A DNA stretch of 64,000 nucleotides from Ramlibacter lithotrophicus (GCF_012184415.1 NZ_VTOX01000012.1:95307-159306); one strand, 5' to 3'. Positions 37,411 through 47,380 are shown, counted from the stretch's first letter. The notes: generated from the sequence alone by a model not told the origin. Numbers and translations are program-made.

Positions 37411-40400
37411 TTAGCCCGCAGTGCCGACGATGGTGATCTCCAGCTGTTGCGTCGCCAGGCCGCCGTGGCCGTCGGCGAGCGCGATGCTGAACGCCTCCAC
37501 GCGCAGCTGCCCGGCCGCGAGATATTCCACGGCCGACGCGGCAACGGAGTAGCTCCACTGGATCGTGCCGGCGCCCGAGCCGGTCGTATCGGGCATCAGC
37601 ACCGGTGTGAGCGTGCCCAGGGCCGGCGCCAGCGGGGTGGCGCTGACGCTGTGCGTGTTCAGGAGGTCGACGTCGCTGATCGCCAGCGTGCCGTTGACGC
37701 CGAGGTTCCCGACGGGCGTACCCATTTCCACCACGGCATTGATCTTCGCGAGGCCGATGTTGTCCAGGAGCGCGCCTCCGCCATCCCCGTCGCTGGTATT
37801 GCCCTGGAACTCGAGGCGGTAGGTACCTGCCGCGGGCGCGGAGACCGCGGTCGCGTAGTGCTGCATCGCCTGCCCGCTGGGGCTGAACTGCGCGACGACC
37901 GCGTTGTTCCAGTACACGGCGAACGCGGAGCTCGCGCCGTCGTGGCCAGCGCGCGCCGCGTAATCGAAGTCGAGCCTGAAGAACTGGCCGGCGGCCGCCG
38001 CGACGTCGGTATAGATATCCGAAGCACTGAACGTCGTGCGTTCCAGCTCGATGACGTTCGAGTTGTTGCCCAGGCCGTAGACGCCACCCGGGTTGACTTC
38101 CACCACGCCGGCCGCGTCGTTCGTGCGCCACACGCCGCCGTTCAGGCTCACGGCCGCGGGTTCGCCGGATGCCACCTCGTCGAAGTTGGTCGAAGCGACG
38201 TTCATCTGCGGCGCCACGATCTTCGGTGCATCGTTGGCGCCGTTGATCGTGAAGCTCACCGTCTTCGCCGTGCCTTCGGCCGCCTGCACCGTGAAGCTGT
38301 CGATGCGGGTCTGGCCGGCTGCCAGCGACTGGACCAGCGCGTTGGCGACGGTGTAGGTATACGACCCGTTGGAAGCCAGCGTCAGCGAGCCCAGGTTGCC
38401 GGGGCCCGTGAGCACGCCGGCCTGGAACGCCGCCTGTCCGGCATCCGGGTCCGCGATCGGGATCGTGCCGCTGGCCACAAGGTTGCCGGCGCCGTTCACG
38501 CCCACATCCTCGGTCACCGCCGCCGCTGTCGGATCGCCGATCGTGGCCGCATCGTTCACGCCGGTCACGGCGATGCGCGCCGTCGCCGTCGCCGTACCGC
38601 CGACCCCATCGGACACGGTGTACTGGAAGCTGTCGAAGGTGGTCTGCCCGGCGACGAGCGAGCCGAAGGCGCCGTCCTCGTCGTACAGGTAGGTGCCGTC
38701 CTTGTTGACCTGCACCCGCGCTCCCGACGCGAGGTCCAGCGTGACCGAGTTGCCGACGATCGCCTGGCCGTTGACGGCGCTCACGGCGAGCGCATTGCCG
38801 TCGACATCGCTGTCGTTGGACAGCAGGTTGCCGGCGGCGGTCGCGGTCTGCGCCTTGCCGTAGGTGCCGACGGTGAACCCGTTCCAGTACTCCGGCGTCT
38901 GGCTGGTCCAGGTCAGCGACTGCACCGCGCCGTCGATGCGCAGCACGCCGTGCAGCTCGCCGCTGCCGACCACCGAGAAGCGGCCGTCCGGCAGGGCGAC
39001 GCGCGTGGCCGACCCGTTGCCGAAGTAGCCCTGGCCGTAACTCATGATGTCGAAGTCCTGGTCGAACAGGTACCCGTTGCCGTTGAGGCTGACGATCGCG
39101 AAGAACAGGTCGTTGACCGGCTGCGAGAACGTCAGCGTCTTCTGCGTGGCTTGGCTGAGGGCGATGATGTCCCAGCCGGTGGGACCGTTCTGGACCGCGG
39201 GGCTCGTGTAGGTGGTGGTGGTCGGCGATCCGTTGTTGTCGTAATCCGTGTAGAAATTCGTGCCGCTGCTGGTCTGGGCGAAGGTGAACTCGCCCGAATA
39301 CGTCACGTCGATCGTCTGGCCGCCACCGAGATCGATCGTGCCGACGACGCTGCCGGGACTCGCGCTGGTCCAGTTCACCCAGTTGACGAAGTTCGACTGC
39401 GCCCCGCTCGGCAGCACCTTGACGGTGAGCGCGTTGGCGTCGTCGACCGCCACCGGCGCGTCGTTCACCGGCGTGACCGTGATCGCGAGGTTCTGCGTCG
39501 ACGCCAGCGGACCGCCCGCGCCGTTGTGGCCCTGGTCGTTCACGGACAGGGCGAGCTGGTCGGCCCCGTTGAAGTTCGCGTCCGGCGCATAGGTGAGGCC
39601 GCTCGCCAGGGCTGCGTTGACGGCGGCCAGCGAGCCGGTGAAGGAGAGCGAGCCGTCGCTGCCGTCGCCATCGACCATGGCCAGGCCGGCGGTGCTGCCC
39701 AGCGCGAGCGCTCCGTGGCCGGCCGCCATGGAAACCAGCACGGCATCCGCGCCGGCGTCCACGTCCGACACCCGGATCGTGGTCATGGTGCGCGCCGTGT
39801 CCTCGGCCGTCGTGATGGCGGGCTGGCCGGCGACCAGCGACTGGATCTCCGCGAGCGACAACGCGCGGTCGTAGATCGTGACGTCGTCGAGCAGTCCGCG
39901 GTAGTACCGGCTGTCGATGGTGTTGCCGCCGAAGTTGATGTGAGTGGGCGCGCCGAGCGGGCCCGCGTACCCGGTGTTGGCCGACGCCTCCAGCACGCCG
40001 TTCACGTACAGGCTGATGACCGAGCCGCTGCGCACGGCGGAGAACTGCACCCAGTCGCCGGTCGTCACGGTGGATTGCGACTGGATCGTGATGTCCTGGA
40101 AGCCGCCCGTGCCGAAAGCGATCCGGTTGTTGAGGATGGAGATGCCGAAGTCGGTCGTGACGCCGCCCACGTCGGCATAGATCAGCCCGTCGCCGTGATG
40201 GAACTGCGTGCCGGTGCGCGAGGTGTTGCTGGTGTTGATCCAGGCGCTGATGGTGAAGTCGTTCGGGATCTGGTTGAGGACCCGTGCGAAATCGTTCACG
40301 CCGTCGAAGCTGAAGGCCTGTCCGATGTGGCCGGCGCCGAAGGAGCTGCCGTTGAACAAGGTCCCGTTGTTGCCGCCGATCAGGTCGACCGCATTGCCCT

Positions 40401-43400
40401 CGCCGTTCCACATGCTGGTCGCGCCGCTCAGGGGCACCGTGAGCGCCGGCGCGTCGTTCACGGGGGCCACGTTCACCGTCACGCTGGCCGCGTTGCTCAG
40501 CGCCGAGCCGTCGGAAGCGACGTAGGAAAAGCTCGCCACGCCGGTGAAATTGGCGATCGGCTTGAACGTGACGGAACCGTCGGGGTTGCGCACGGCTGTC
40601 CCGCCCGCGCCGCTCGTCACCGAAGCGATCGACAGCTGCGCGTTCGCGTCGGCGTCCGAGTCGTTGCCCAGGAGCTGCGCCGCGGTGAACGTGACGGGCG
40701 CGTCCTCCGTGGCCGACAGCACGTCGCCGACAGCCACGGGCTTGTCGTTGGTACCGGTGATCGTGACGGCGACCGTGCGTGGCACGCTGCCACCCTGGCC
40801 GTCCAGCACGTCGAAGGTGAAGCTTTCCACGCGGGTCTGGTTGGCCCCGAGGTACTCCACGGCCGAGGCCGGGACGCTGTAGTTCCAGGTCACCACGCCG
40901 CCGGAGCCAGTGCCGGTCGTGTCCGCGGTGACGCTCGCCGTCAGCGTCCCGAGCGTGGGTGCCGAGGTCGTGACGGCGCCGACGCTGTGCACGTCGGCGA
41001 GGTCCGCATCGCTGAACGCGATCGTGCCGCTGTTCGTAAGGAGGCCGGCCGGCGCGATCATCTCGGTGACTGCGCCGGTGACGTCCGCCGTGGCGACCAC
41101 CGGGACGTCGTTGGTCCCCGTCAACGTCACGCTGACCGTGCGGGCGACGCTGCCGCCGTTGCCGTCCAGCACGTCGAACGTGAACGTCTCGACCCGGGTC
41201 TGGCCGGCGCCGAGGTATTCCAGCGCCGACGCCGGGACCGTGTAATTCCAGGTGATCACGCCGCCCGTGCCGGTGCCCGTCGTATCGGCGCTCACGGTCG
41301 CCGTGAGCGCGCCGAGCGCGGCGGGCGAGGCAGTGACCGGCCCGACGCTGTGGACGTCGGTGAGATCCATGTCCTCGAAGGCGATCGTTCCGCTGTCGGT
41401 CAGGTTGCCGGCCGCCGCGATCATTTCGGTGACCGCGCCGGTGACGTCGGCCGCGGCGACCACCGGGTCGTCGTTGCTGCCGGTGACAGTGACGTCGACC
41501 TGCCGGGTGACCACCCCGCCGTGCTGGTCGTCCAGCGTGACCAGGAAGCTTTCGGTCCTGGTTTCGCCGGCGGCCAGGAAGCCGAGCGCTGCGTTCCCCA
41601 CGCTGTAGGTCCAGGTGACCTGGCCGCCCGTGCCGGTACCGGTCGTGTCGCTGTCCTTCGCGACGGCGAACGTTCCCAGGGTGGCGCCGACCGGCGCCGC
41701 CGACACTGCGTGCGCGTCCGTGAGGTCGACGTCGGTGAAGGCGAGCGTGCCGCTGTCCTGCAGCTGCATGTTGGCGCCGCCGAACCCGCCGCCGCTCGCG
41801 CCGACCAACCCGAACTGGCCCGTGGAGCCCCTGGCCGAAAACTCGAGCGAGGCCTCGCCGCCGTTCTCGTAGAAGAACAGCTCGATGGTGTGGTTGCCGG
41901 GCTGCAGCGCGATGCTGCCCGTGAACGGTGCCTCCGGGTGGTAGCCGGTGTCCTGAATGATCAGCTGGTTGTCGATCAGCAGGAACACGCCGTCGTCGTT
42001 GTACGTGCGGAAGGTGTAGGTGTCCGCCGTCGCCACCGAAAAGTCGGCCGTGATGCGCGCGAAGAACACGTTGTTGATGCCGCCGGTACCGGACACGTTC
42101 TGCGCCTGCGCGGCCGGCCACGGGCTGCTGCCCGGCAGTTCCCCGGCAAACCCGCCCGGATCGTCGGTGTAGTCGATGACGCTGGTCTGCACGGTGTAGT
42201 CGGCCGCATGGGTGGCGACGTAGTTGCGCAGGTTCGCGAGGCTGTTGCTCTGGTAGTTCAGGAACTGCTGCACGGTAAACACCAGCGGCGGCGGCGGCGC
42301 GTCGGGGGCATCGGGCAGTGCCGTCACCGACCCCTCGGTGTCGGCTGCGGCGATGACCGGCGCATCGTTCGTTCCCGTGATCGTCGCGGTGACCGTGCGT
42401 GCCACGCTGCCGCCCTGGCCGTCGGCCAGCGCGAACGTGAAGCTTTCCTGCCGCGTCTGCCCCGCCGCGAGGTAGTCGACGGCGGCGGCATCGACGGCGT
42501 ACTGCCAGGCGATGCTGCCGCCCGTGCCGCTGCCGGTGGTGTCGGCCGCGACGCCCGCGGTCAACGTTCCGAGCGCACCCGCGGACGGCATCACGGTGCC
42601 GGTGGCGTGCACGTCGGCGAGGTCGACGTCGGAGAACGCCAGGGTGCCGCTGTCGCCCAGGACGCCGGCGGGCACGATCGCTTCGACCACCGCCGCCGTG
42701 ACGTCGGCCGCCGCCACGACCGGCACGTCGTTGGTGCCCACGATAGTGATCGTCACCTGCTGGGCGGCCGAGGCGCCGTGCGAATCGGTCGCCACGACGT
42801 CATAGGTCGCCTGCAGCGTCTGCCCGGCCGCGAGGAACTGAGTGGCGGCGTTGGCGACGGCGAAGTCCCAACGGTACTGCGCGTGGCCGTCGCCGGTGGC
42901 CGCGTCCAGCAGCGTCGTGGTCACGGCGCTGCCGAGCGCGGCCGCCAGCCCGGCTGGCAGCGGGGCGCCATTGGAGAGCTGCGCCGCGGCGAGCACGGCG
43001 CTCATGGAGTGGGTGTCGGTGAGGTCGACATCCGAGAACTGGCCCTGGCCGGTCGCGGTGAGCTGGCCCGCCACCACGTTCGCGTCCTCGCCCAGCGCGC
43101 TCGCCGCGTCGGCCGTCTGGACGACGGGACCGTCGTTGGTGCCGGCCACCTGGATGGCGATGGTGCGCGTGTCGAACGCGCCGAATTCGTCGGCGACCTG
43201 CACCGTGAAGCTGTCGGTGGCGAACTGGCCCTGGGCGAGCGCCTGCGTGGCGGCCCGGCCGTTGTCGATGTCGTACGCCCAGGCGCCGTCCTGCGCCACC
43301 GTCAAGCTGCCGTAGGCGCCGTCCGCGCTGCCGACGACGGTCCAGATCTGCTGGGCGCCGTGGTCAGGATCGTCCGCGACGAGCTGGCCGGTGGCCTGCG

Positions 43401-44580
43401 TGGCCGCGGCATCTTCGGTGACCGATCCGCTCGTGGCGCCACCGGTGATGACCGGCCCGTCGTTCGTGCCCGCGACGCTGACGGTCACGACCTGGTCGAC
43501 GAAAGCGCCCTGGTCGTCGGTGACCCGGATGGTGAAGGCCTCGTCGTGCGATTCACCTTGCGCCAGGTCCTGGTGCGCGGCGTTGTCCAGCGTGTAGACC
43601 CACCGGCCGGCGGCGTCGACGTTGATGCTGCCGTAGGTGCCGGCCGCCGCACCTTCGACCGTCCAGGTCTGCGTGGCGTTGTGGTCGACGTCGGTGGCGC
43701 CCAGTTGGCCCGTCGCCGTCAGCGGTCCGTCTTCCTGCACCGCCCCGACCAGCTCCTGCGCGGTGTTGGTCACGACCGGTCCGTCGTTGGTGCCGGTGAT
43801 CGTGACCGTCACCATGGCGACGGCGCTGTCGAAATCGGCATCGGTCACCCGGTACTGGAAGGTCTCGGTCGCCGTCTCGCCCGCCGCCATGGAGTTGAAG
43901 TGGTCGCCGGGCGTGTAGACGTATGTGCCGTCGGGGTTGAAGACGAGCGTGCCGTGCGCCGGCGCCACCACGATCTCGACGCTGCGCACCAGGTCGGGCA
44001 CGTCGTCGTTCGCCAGCACGGCCCCGGCGGCCGTGCCGTCCTCGTCGGTCTGGCTGGCATCACCCGCGAGCGTCACGGCCTCGTCGCGCGGGTCGAGCGC
44101 CACCCCGTCCACGGTCACTTCGAGCCGCTCGAACTTGCCGGCTCGCAGGTCGAACGCGGTGAACGCGAAGCTGCCGGCCGTCGCCTGCCCGCTCGGGTTG
44201 GCCTGCCCGGCGATGTACGCCAGGAAGGCCGCGATGTCGTCCTGCACTGCCGGCCGCATCCACTCCTCGCGCGTCAGCACCAGGCGAAGGGTGTCCACCC
44301 CCGCACCCCCGTCGTACTCGTCGTGTGCCCCGGTGTTCTCCGCGGCCACGTACACCAGGACGTCGTCCTCGCTGTGGCCGTCGACGCGGTCGCTGCCGGC
44401 GCCGCCATCGAGCAGGTCGCTCCCGGCATCGCCCCTCAGGACGTCGTCGCCGCCTGCACCCGTGAGCGTGTCGTCGCCCGAGCCCCCGGAGATGACGTTG
44501 GCGGCGTTGTCACCAGCCAGCACGTCGTCGTCGTTGCCTCCCTTGACCGGGCGCGTGGTGGTTGCGTTGTTGTTGGCCAT
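37411..44580 (-). CDS. giant VCBS-repeat surface/adhesin-like protein (2389 residues)
   Basis: A mosaic extracellular protein, rich in Thr, Gly, Ala and Asp. Order: RTX calcium repeats at the N-terminus (about 14-97, for example GGSGDDTLTGAGGDDVLRGD); VCBS/cadherin-like repeats at about 170-741; a PA14-type domain at 766-920; VCBS repeats to 1280; a cadherin-like domain (1280-1375); a LamG/concanavalin-like domain (1386-1585); an unrecognised block (1711-1910); two more VCBS units; a second unrecognised block (2120-2285); and a last VCBS unit ending at 2389. The junctions read GTNDxPV. The protein stops within such a junction (VGTAG). No C-terminal RTX or obvious type I secretion signal follows. 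Role in adhesion or biofilm is inferred. The start MANNNATTT follows AGGGGAGC. Confidence 0.92.
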   Translation of the reverse strand: MANNNATTTRPVKGGNDDDVLAGDNAANVISGGSGDDTLTGAGGDDVLRGDAGSDLLDGGAGSDRVDGHSEDDVLVYVAAENTGAHDEYDGGAGVDTLRLVLTREEWMRPAVQDDIAAFLAYIAGQANPSGQATAGSFAFTAFDLRAGKFERLEVTVDGVALDPRDEAVTLAGDASQTDEDGTAAGAVLANDDVPDLVRSVEIVVAPAHGTLVFNPDGTYVYTPGDHFNSMAAGETATETFQYRVTDADFDSAVAMVTVTITGTNDGPVVTNTAQELVGAVQEDGPLTATGQLGATDVDHNATQTWTVEGAAAGTYGSINVDAAGRWVYTLDNAAHQDLAQGESHDEAFTIRVTDDQGAFVDQVVTVSVAGTNDGPVITGGATSGSVTEDAAATQATGQLVADDPDHGAQQIWTVVGSADGAYGSLTVAQDGAWAYDIDNGRAATQALAQGQFATDSFTVQVADEFGAFDTRTIAIQVAGTNDGPVVQTADAASALGEDANVVAGQLTATGQGQFSDVDLTDTHSMSAVLAAAQLSNGAPLPAGLAAALGSAVTTTLLDAATGDGHAQYRWDFAVANAATQFLAAGQTLQATYDVVATDSHGASAAQQVTITIVGTNDVPVVAAADVTAAVVEAIVPAGVLGDSGTLAFSDVDLADVHATGTVMPSAGALGTLTAGVAADTTGSGTGGSIAWQYAVDAAAVDYLAAGQTRQESFTFALADGQGGSVARTVTATITGTNDAPVIAAADTEGSVTALPDAPDAPPPPLVFTVQQFLNYQSNSLANLRNYVATHAADYTVQTSVIDYTDDPGGFAGELPGSSPWPAAQAQNVSGTGGINNVFFARITADFSVATADTYTFRTYNDDGVFLLIDNQLIIQDTGYHPEAPFTGSIALQPGNHTIELFFYENGGEASLEFSARGSTGQFGLVGASGGGFGGANMQLQDSGTLAFTDVDLTDAHAVSAAPVGATLGTFAVAKDSDTTGTGTGGQVTWTYSVGNAALGFLAAGETRTESFLVTLDDQHGGVVTRQVDVTVTGSNDDPVVAAADVTGAVTEMIAAAGNLTDSGTIAFEDMDLTDVHSVGPVTASPAALGALTATVSADTTGTGTGGVITWNYTVPASALEYLGAGQTRVETFTFDVLDGNGGSVARTVSVTLTGTNDVPVVATADVTGAVTEMIAPAGLLTNSGTIAFSDADLADVHSVGAVTTSAPTLGTLTASVTADTTGTGSGGVVTWNYSVPASAVEYLGANQTRVESFTFDVLDGQGGSVPRTVAVTITGTNDKPVAVGDVLSATEDAPVTFTAAQLLGNDSDADANAQLSIASVTSGAGGTAVRNPDGSVTFKPIANFTGVASFSYVASDGSALSNAASVTVNVAPVNDAPALTVPLSGATSMWNGEGNAVDLIGGNNGTLFNGSSFGAGHIGQAFSFDGVNDFARVLNQIPNDFTISAWINTSNTSRTGTQFHHGDGLIYADVGGVTTDFGISILNNRIAFGTGGFQDITIQSQSTVTTGDWVQFSAVRSGSVISLYVNGVLEASANTGYAGPLGAPTHINFGGNTIDSRYYRGLLDDVTIYDRALSLAEIQSLVAGQPAITTAEDTARTMTTIRVSDVDAGADAVLVSMAAGHGALALGSTAGLAMVDGDGSDGSLSFTGSLAAVNAALASGLTYAPDANFNGADQLALSVNDQGHNGAGGPLASTQNLAITVTPVNDAPVAVDDANALTVKVLPSGAQSNFVNWVNWTSASPGSVVGTIDLGGGQTIDVTYSGEFTFAQTSSGTNFYTDYDNNGSPTTTTYTSPAVQNGPTGWDIIALSQATQKTLTFSQPVNDLFFAIVSLNGNGYLFDQDFDIMSYGQGYFGNGSATRVALPDGRFSVVGSGELHGVLRIDGAVQSLTWTSQTPEYWNGFTVGTYGKAQTATAAGNLLSNDSDVDGNALAVSAVNGQAIVGNSVTLDLASGARVQVNKDGTYLYDEDGAFGSLVAGQTTFDSFQYTVSDGVGGTATATARIAVTGVNDAATIGDPTAAAVTEDVGVNGAGNLVASGTIPIADPDAGQAAFQAGVLTGPGNLGSLTLASNGSYTYTVANALVQSLAAGQTRIDSFTVQAAEGTAKTVSFTINGANDAPKIVAPQMNVASTNFDEVASGEPAAVSLNGGVWRTNDAAGVVEVNPGGVYGLGNNSNVIELERTTFSASDIYTDVAAAAGQFFRLDFDYAARAGHDGASSAFAVYWNNAVVAQFSPSGQAMQHYATAVSAPAAGTYRLEFQGNTSDGDGGGALLDNIGLAKINAVVEMGTPVGNLGVNGTLAISDVDLLNTHSVSATPLAPALGTLTPVLMPDTTGSGAGTIQWSYSVAASAVEYLAAGQLRVEAFSIALADGHGGLATQQLEITIVGTAG
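40741..41460 (-). repeat. two tandem 360-bp VCBS repeat units
   Basis: Residues 1041-1160 and 1161-1280 of the giant protein are adjacent 120-residue copies in the same register. Both carry GAVTEMIA, SGTIAF, VHSVG, SADTTGTG and QTRVE. A further unit of the same length (residues 622-741) lies 300 residues earlier. Such exact periods are prone to recombination and length variation between strains. Confidence 0.8.
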
Positions 44581-44838
44581 GGCGTAGCTCCCCTGTTGGA
44601 TTCAGGACGGGTTGAGGAAGGCGGAAGGGATGCCAGCGAGAAGGGAAGGACAGCGAGCGGAGCGTGCGCACCTTGACGATGGCGGCGGCCGCCGCGGCGC
44701 ATGCATGTGGCGCACAGCAGGTGGACCCGCTGCTCGTGTCTCATGTCCCGGTCTCCCTTGGCGCCGGCGGTGTCGAAGCCTGCCGGTCGCCGTTCTTGTT
44801 TTTGGAAGATGCGGAGCTTACACGTCTTTACGAAAATC

Positions 44839-44854
44839 CGTGATTTATTTCACA
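44839..44854 (-). promoter_or_regulatory. CRP/Vfr-type operator upstream of the giant VCBS gene
   Basis: The minus strand reads TGTGA-AATAAA-TCACG, one mismatch from the CRP consensus TGTGA-N6-TCACA. It lies in the only A+T-rich patch (about 44800-44870) of the 366-bp interval 44581-44946, about 260 bp before the VCBS start. Nothing else definite was seen in that interval apart from a short frame at 44744 (see findings). Binding not shown. Confidence 0.5.
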
Positions 44855-44946
44855 TTGCAGAGCGTGCGCCACCGGTCCGGCGTCTGCTATGGCGCAACGA
44901 GGAAGTGAGCATGCGCTCCGAAACTGCAGCGCGGACGGAGGGCCCC

Positions 44947-46623
44947 TCAGGGCCTTGGCGTGGCCGCCTTCTGCGCGTCCTGCAGCGTGCGCCACATCAC
45001 CTTGCCGGCGCCCGACTTGGGCAGCGCGGCGACGAACTCGACGATGCGCGGCACCTTGTAGGCCGCCATGTTCGCGTGCGACCAGTCGGTGATCTCCTGG
45101 GCCGTGACCTTGCCGGCCCAGCCCGGCTTGAGGACGATCACCGCCTTGACCGTTTCGCCGCGCCGCGGGTCCTGCGCGGCGATGATGCAGGCCTCCTGGA
45201 CCGCCGGGTGGTGGTACAGCATGGCCTCCACCTCGGCCGGCCACACCTTGAAGCCCGCCGCATTGATCATCCGCTTGAGGCGATCGACGAAGAAGAAGTA
45301 GCCCTCCTCGTCGACGTACGCCAGGTCGCCGGTGCGCAGGAAGCGCTTGCCGTCGATCTCGACGAACACCTCGCCACTGGCCTCGGGCTGGTTCCAGTAG
45401 CCCAGCATCACCTGCGGCCCGTTCACGACGATCTCGCCGGTTTCGCCCGGCGCCAGTTCCTTCGTGCCACCCGGCTCCACGACCCGCGCGTCCACGTCGA
45501 ACAGCGGCACGCCCAGGCACTGCTCCTTGGGACGGTCGGGCGGATTCGAATGCGTCGCCGCCATCGTCTCCGACATGCCGTAGCCTTCGCGGTACCTGAT
45601 GCCGAGCTTGCGCTCCAGCGCCAGCGCCACGGCCTTGGGCATGGCGGCGCCACCGCCGCCCACCGAGCGCAGGCTCGAGAGGTCGTACTCGTCGAGGCGA
45701 GGATTGCCCATGAAGTCGATCACCATCGCGGTGATCAGCGCCATGCCGGTGACGCCATGCCGCTGCACCAGCAAGGCCGCCGCGTCGCGGTCCCAGCGCG
45801 GCAGCAGCACGACCGTCGCGCCGCTGTGGATCGCGCCGTTCAGGTTGTACTGCATGCCGGTGACGTGGAACATCGGCAGCACGGCCAGCGACACGTGGCC
45901 GGGCTGGCCGCTGCCCTGCACCCAGATGCCGCCCGCGACGGCGTTGTACATCACGGTGCGATGCGTGTGCATGCAGCCCTTGGGCTGGCCGGTGGTGCCG
46001 GAGGTGTACGGCATGACGGCGAGGTCATCGGGCCCCGCTTCCATGGGCCCCGGCGAGCATCCGGACGCCATCACGTCGGCCCAGGCCACGGCGCCGGCAT
46101 CCGCCGGCGGCTGGCGCGGGGCCGCCACGAAGTCGGGCACGTTCAGGTCGGTCGGCGCTTCCAGGTAGTCGCTGTAGCTGGCCACCACGATCCGCTCCAG
46201 CCCCTCGGCCAGCAGCGGCTGCATGCGCGGATAGAGTTCCTGCGCCGCGAAGGCGACCTTGGCGCCGCTGTCGTGCACGTAATGCCGCAACTCGCCGGTG
46301 AGGTTCATCGGATTGACGGGAACCACCACGGCACCGGCGCGCAGGATGCCGTAGAAGGCGATCATGAACTGCGGGCTGTTCTGCATGTAGACCAGCACGC
46401 GGTCGCCCTTGCCAACGCCGCAGGCCTGCTGCAGCCAGCCGGCGACCTTCTCGGTCTCCTCCTTGAACCGCCGGTAGCTCACCTGTGTGTCGTAGAAGAC
46501 GATGAACGGCTTGTCCGGAAAGCGCGCCGCCGAAACCTCGAGGTTGTAGTACAGGGAAGTCTGCGGCACCCACAGGTGCCTGGGGGCGTACGAGGGCCAG
46601 AACGGCAGGTGCGAATCGGACAT
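44947..46623 (-). CDS. AMP-binding acyl-CoA ligase (long-chain fatty acid type)
   Basis: A 558-residue adenylate-forming enzyme that activates a carboxylic acid with ATP and CoA. Core motifs: YTSGTTGQPKG (P-loop-like), GYGMSETMA (A5), TGDLAYVDEEGYFFFVDRLKRMINAAGFKV in two pieces (A7-A8), and the C-terminal catalytic Lys in PKSGAGKVMWR. Length and order are usual. The ATG at 46623 is preferred over a TTG 15 bp earlier. It stands between the VCBS gene and lolD on the same strand and may form its own transcript. Substrate is likely a medium or long fatty acid (inference). Confidence 0.93.
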   Translation of the reverse strand: MSDSHLPFWPSYAPRHLWVPQTSLYYNLEVSAARFPDKPFIVFYDTQVSYRRFKEETEKVAGWLQQACGVGKGDRVLVYMQNSPQFMIAFYGILRAGAVVVPVNPMNLTGELRHYVHDSGAKVAFAAQELYPRMQPLLAEGLERIVVASYSDYLEAPTDLNVPDFVAAPRQPPADAGAVAWADVMASGCSPGPMEAGPDDLAVMPYTSGTTGQPKGCMHTHRTVMYNAVAGGIWVQGSGQPGHVSLAVLPMFHVTGMQYNLNGAIHSGATVVLLPRWDRDAAALLVQRHGVTGMALITAMVIDFMGNPRLDEYDLSSLRSVGGGGAAMPKAVALALERKLGIRYREGYGMSETMAATHSNPPDRPKEQCLGVPLFDVDARVVEPGGTKELAPGETGEIVVNGPQVMLGYWNQPEASGEVFVEIDGKRFLRTGDLAYVDEEGYFFFVDRLKRMINAAGFKVWPAEVEAMLYHHPAVQEACIIAAQDPRRGETVKAVIVLKPGWAGKVTAQEITDWSHANMAAYKVPRIVEFVAALPKSGAGKVMWRTLQDAQKAATPRP

Positions 46624-46705
46624 GGGCTGGTCGGACAACGGATGCGCAGCCGATTGTGCAATGAGCGGGCGGCAGGCGCCGCGCCCGCTATCGGGTCGGC
46701 GACAC

Positions 46706-47380
46706 TCAGCCCAGCAGGCCGCCGCTCAGGCGCAGCACGCGGCCGCAGCGCGCGGCCAGCGTCTCGTCGTGCGTGACCAGGATGAAGGCGGTGCCTCGGT
46801 CGCGCGCGAGCTGCAGCATCAGGTCGAACACCACGTCGGCCGTGCTGCGATCGAGGTTGCCGGTGGGCTCGTCGGCCATCACGCAGGCCGGGCGCGTGAC
46901 CAGCGCACGGGCGATGGCGACGCGCTGGCGCTCGCCGCCGGACAGCTGCGCCGGCCGGTGCCGCACGCGCTCCGTCAGTCCCACCGCCGCCAGCGCTTCG
47001 CGTGCCTGGCTCGCGCACTGCTCCGGCGTCTCGCGCCGGATGCGCAGCGGCATGCCCACGTTGTCCAGGGCGCTGAACTCCGGCAGCAGGTGGTGGAACT
47101 GGTAGACGAAGCCGAGGTGCCGGTTGCGCACGCGGCCTTGCGCGGCCGCATCGAGCTGCGTGAACTCCTGCCCCATCAACTCCACGGTGCCGCCGCTGGG
47201 CGAGTCCAGCCCGCCCAGCAGATGCAGCAGCGTACTCTTGCCGGAGCCCGAAGCACCCACGATGGCGACCGTCTCGCCGGCATGCACCTGCAGGTCGACG
47301 CCCTTGAGCACCTCGACGTCGAGTCCGCCCTCGGCAAAGCGCTTGGTGATGCCGCGGGCGGCGAGGACCACGTCACTCAT
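46706..47380 (-). CDS. lolD: lipoprotein-releasing ABC transporter ATP-binding protein LolD
   Basis: A 224-residue ABC ATPase. Walker [11 protein letters not shown], the Q-loop region, signature [15 protein letters not shown], Walker [14 protein letters not shown] and switch His in VTHDE are present. It drives release of outer-membrane lipoproteins from the inner membrane to LolA. The start overlaps the end of the permease gene by 8 bp, so it is translationally coupled. Confidence 0.95.
   Translation of the reverse strand: MSDVVLAARGITKRFAEGGLDVEVLKGVDLQVHAGETVAIVGASGSGKSTLLHLLGGLDSPSGGTVELMGQEFTQLDAAAQGRVRNRHLGFVYQFHHLLPEFSALDNVGMPLRIRRETPEQCASQAREALAAVGLTERVRHRPAQLSGGERQRVAIARALVTRPACVMADEPTGNLDRSTADVVFDLMLQLARDRGTAFILVTHDETLAARCGRVLRLSGGLLG

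Noticed and set aside
37378..44676. Open frame of about 2430 codons on the plus strand opposite the giant VCBS gene
   Set aside because: It is rich in Arg, Gly, His and Val with no domain. It is the mirror of the G+C-biased VCBS gene, whose frame has clear repeats.
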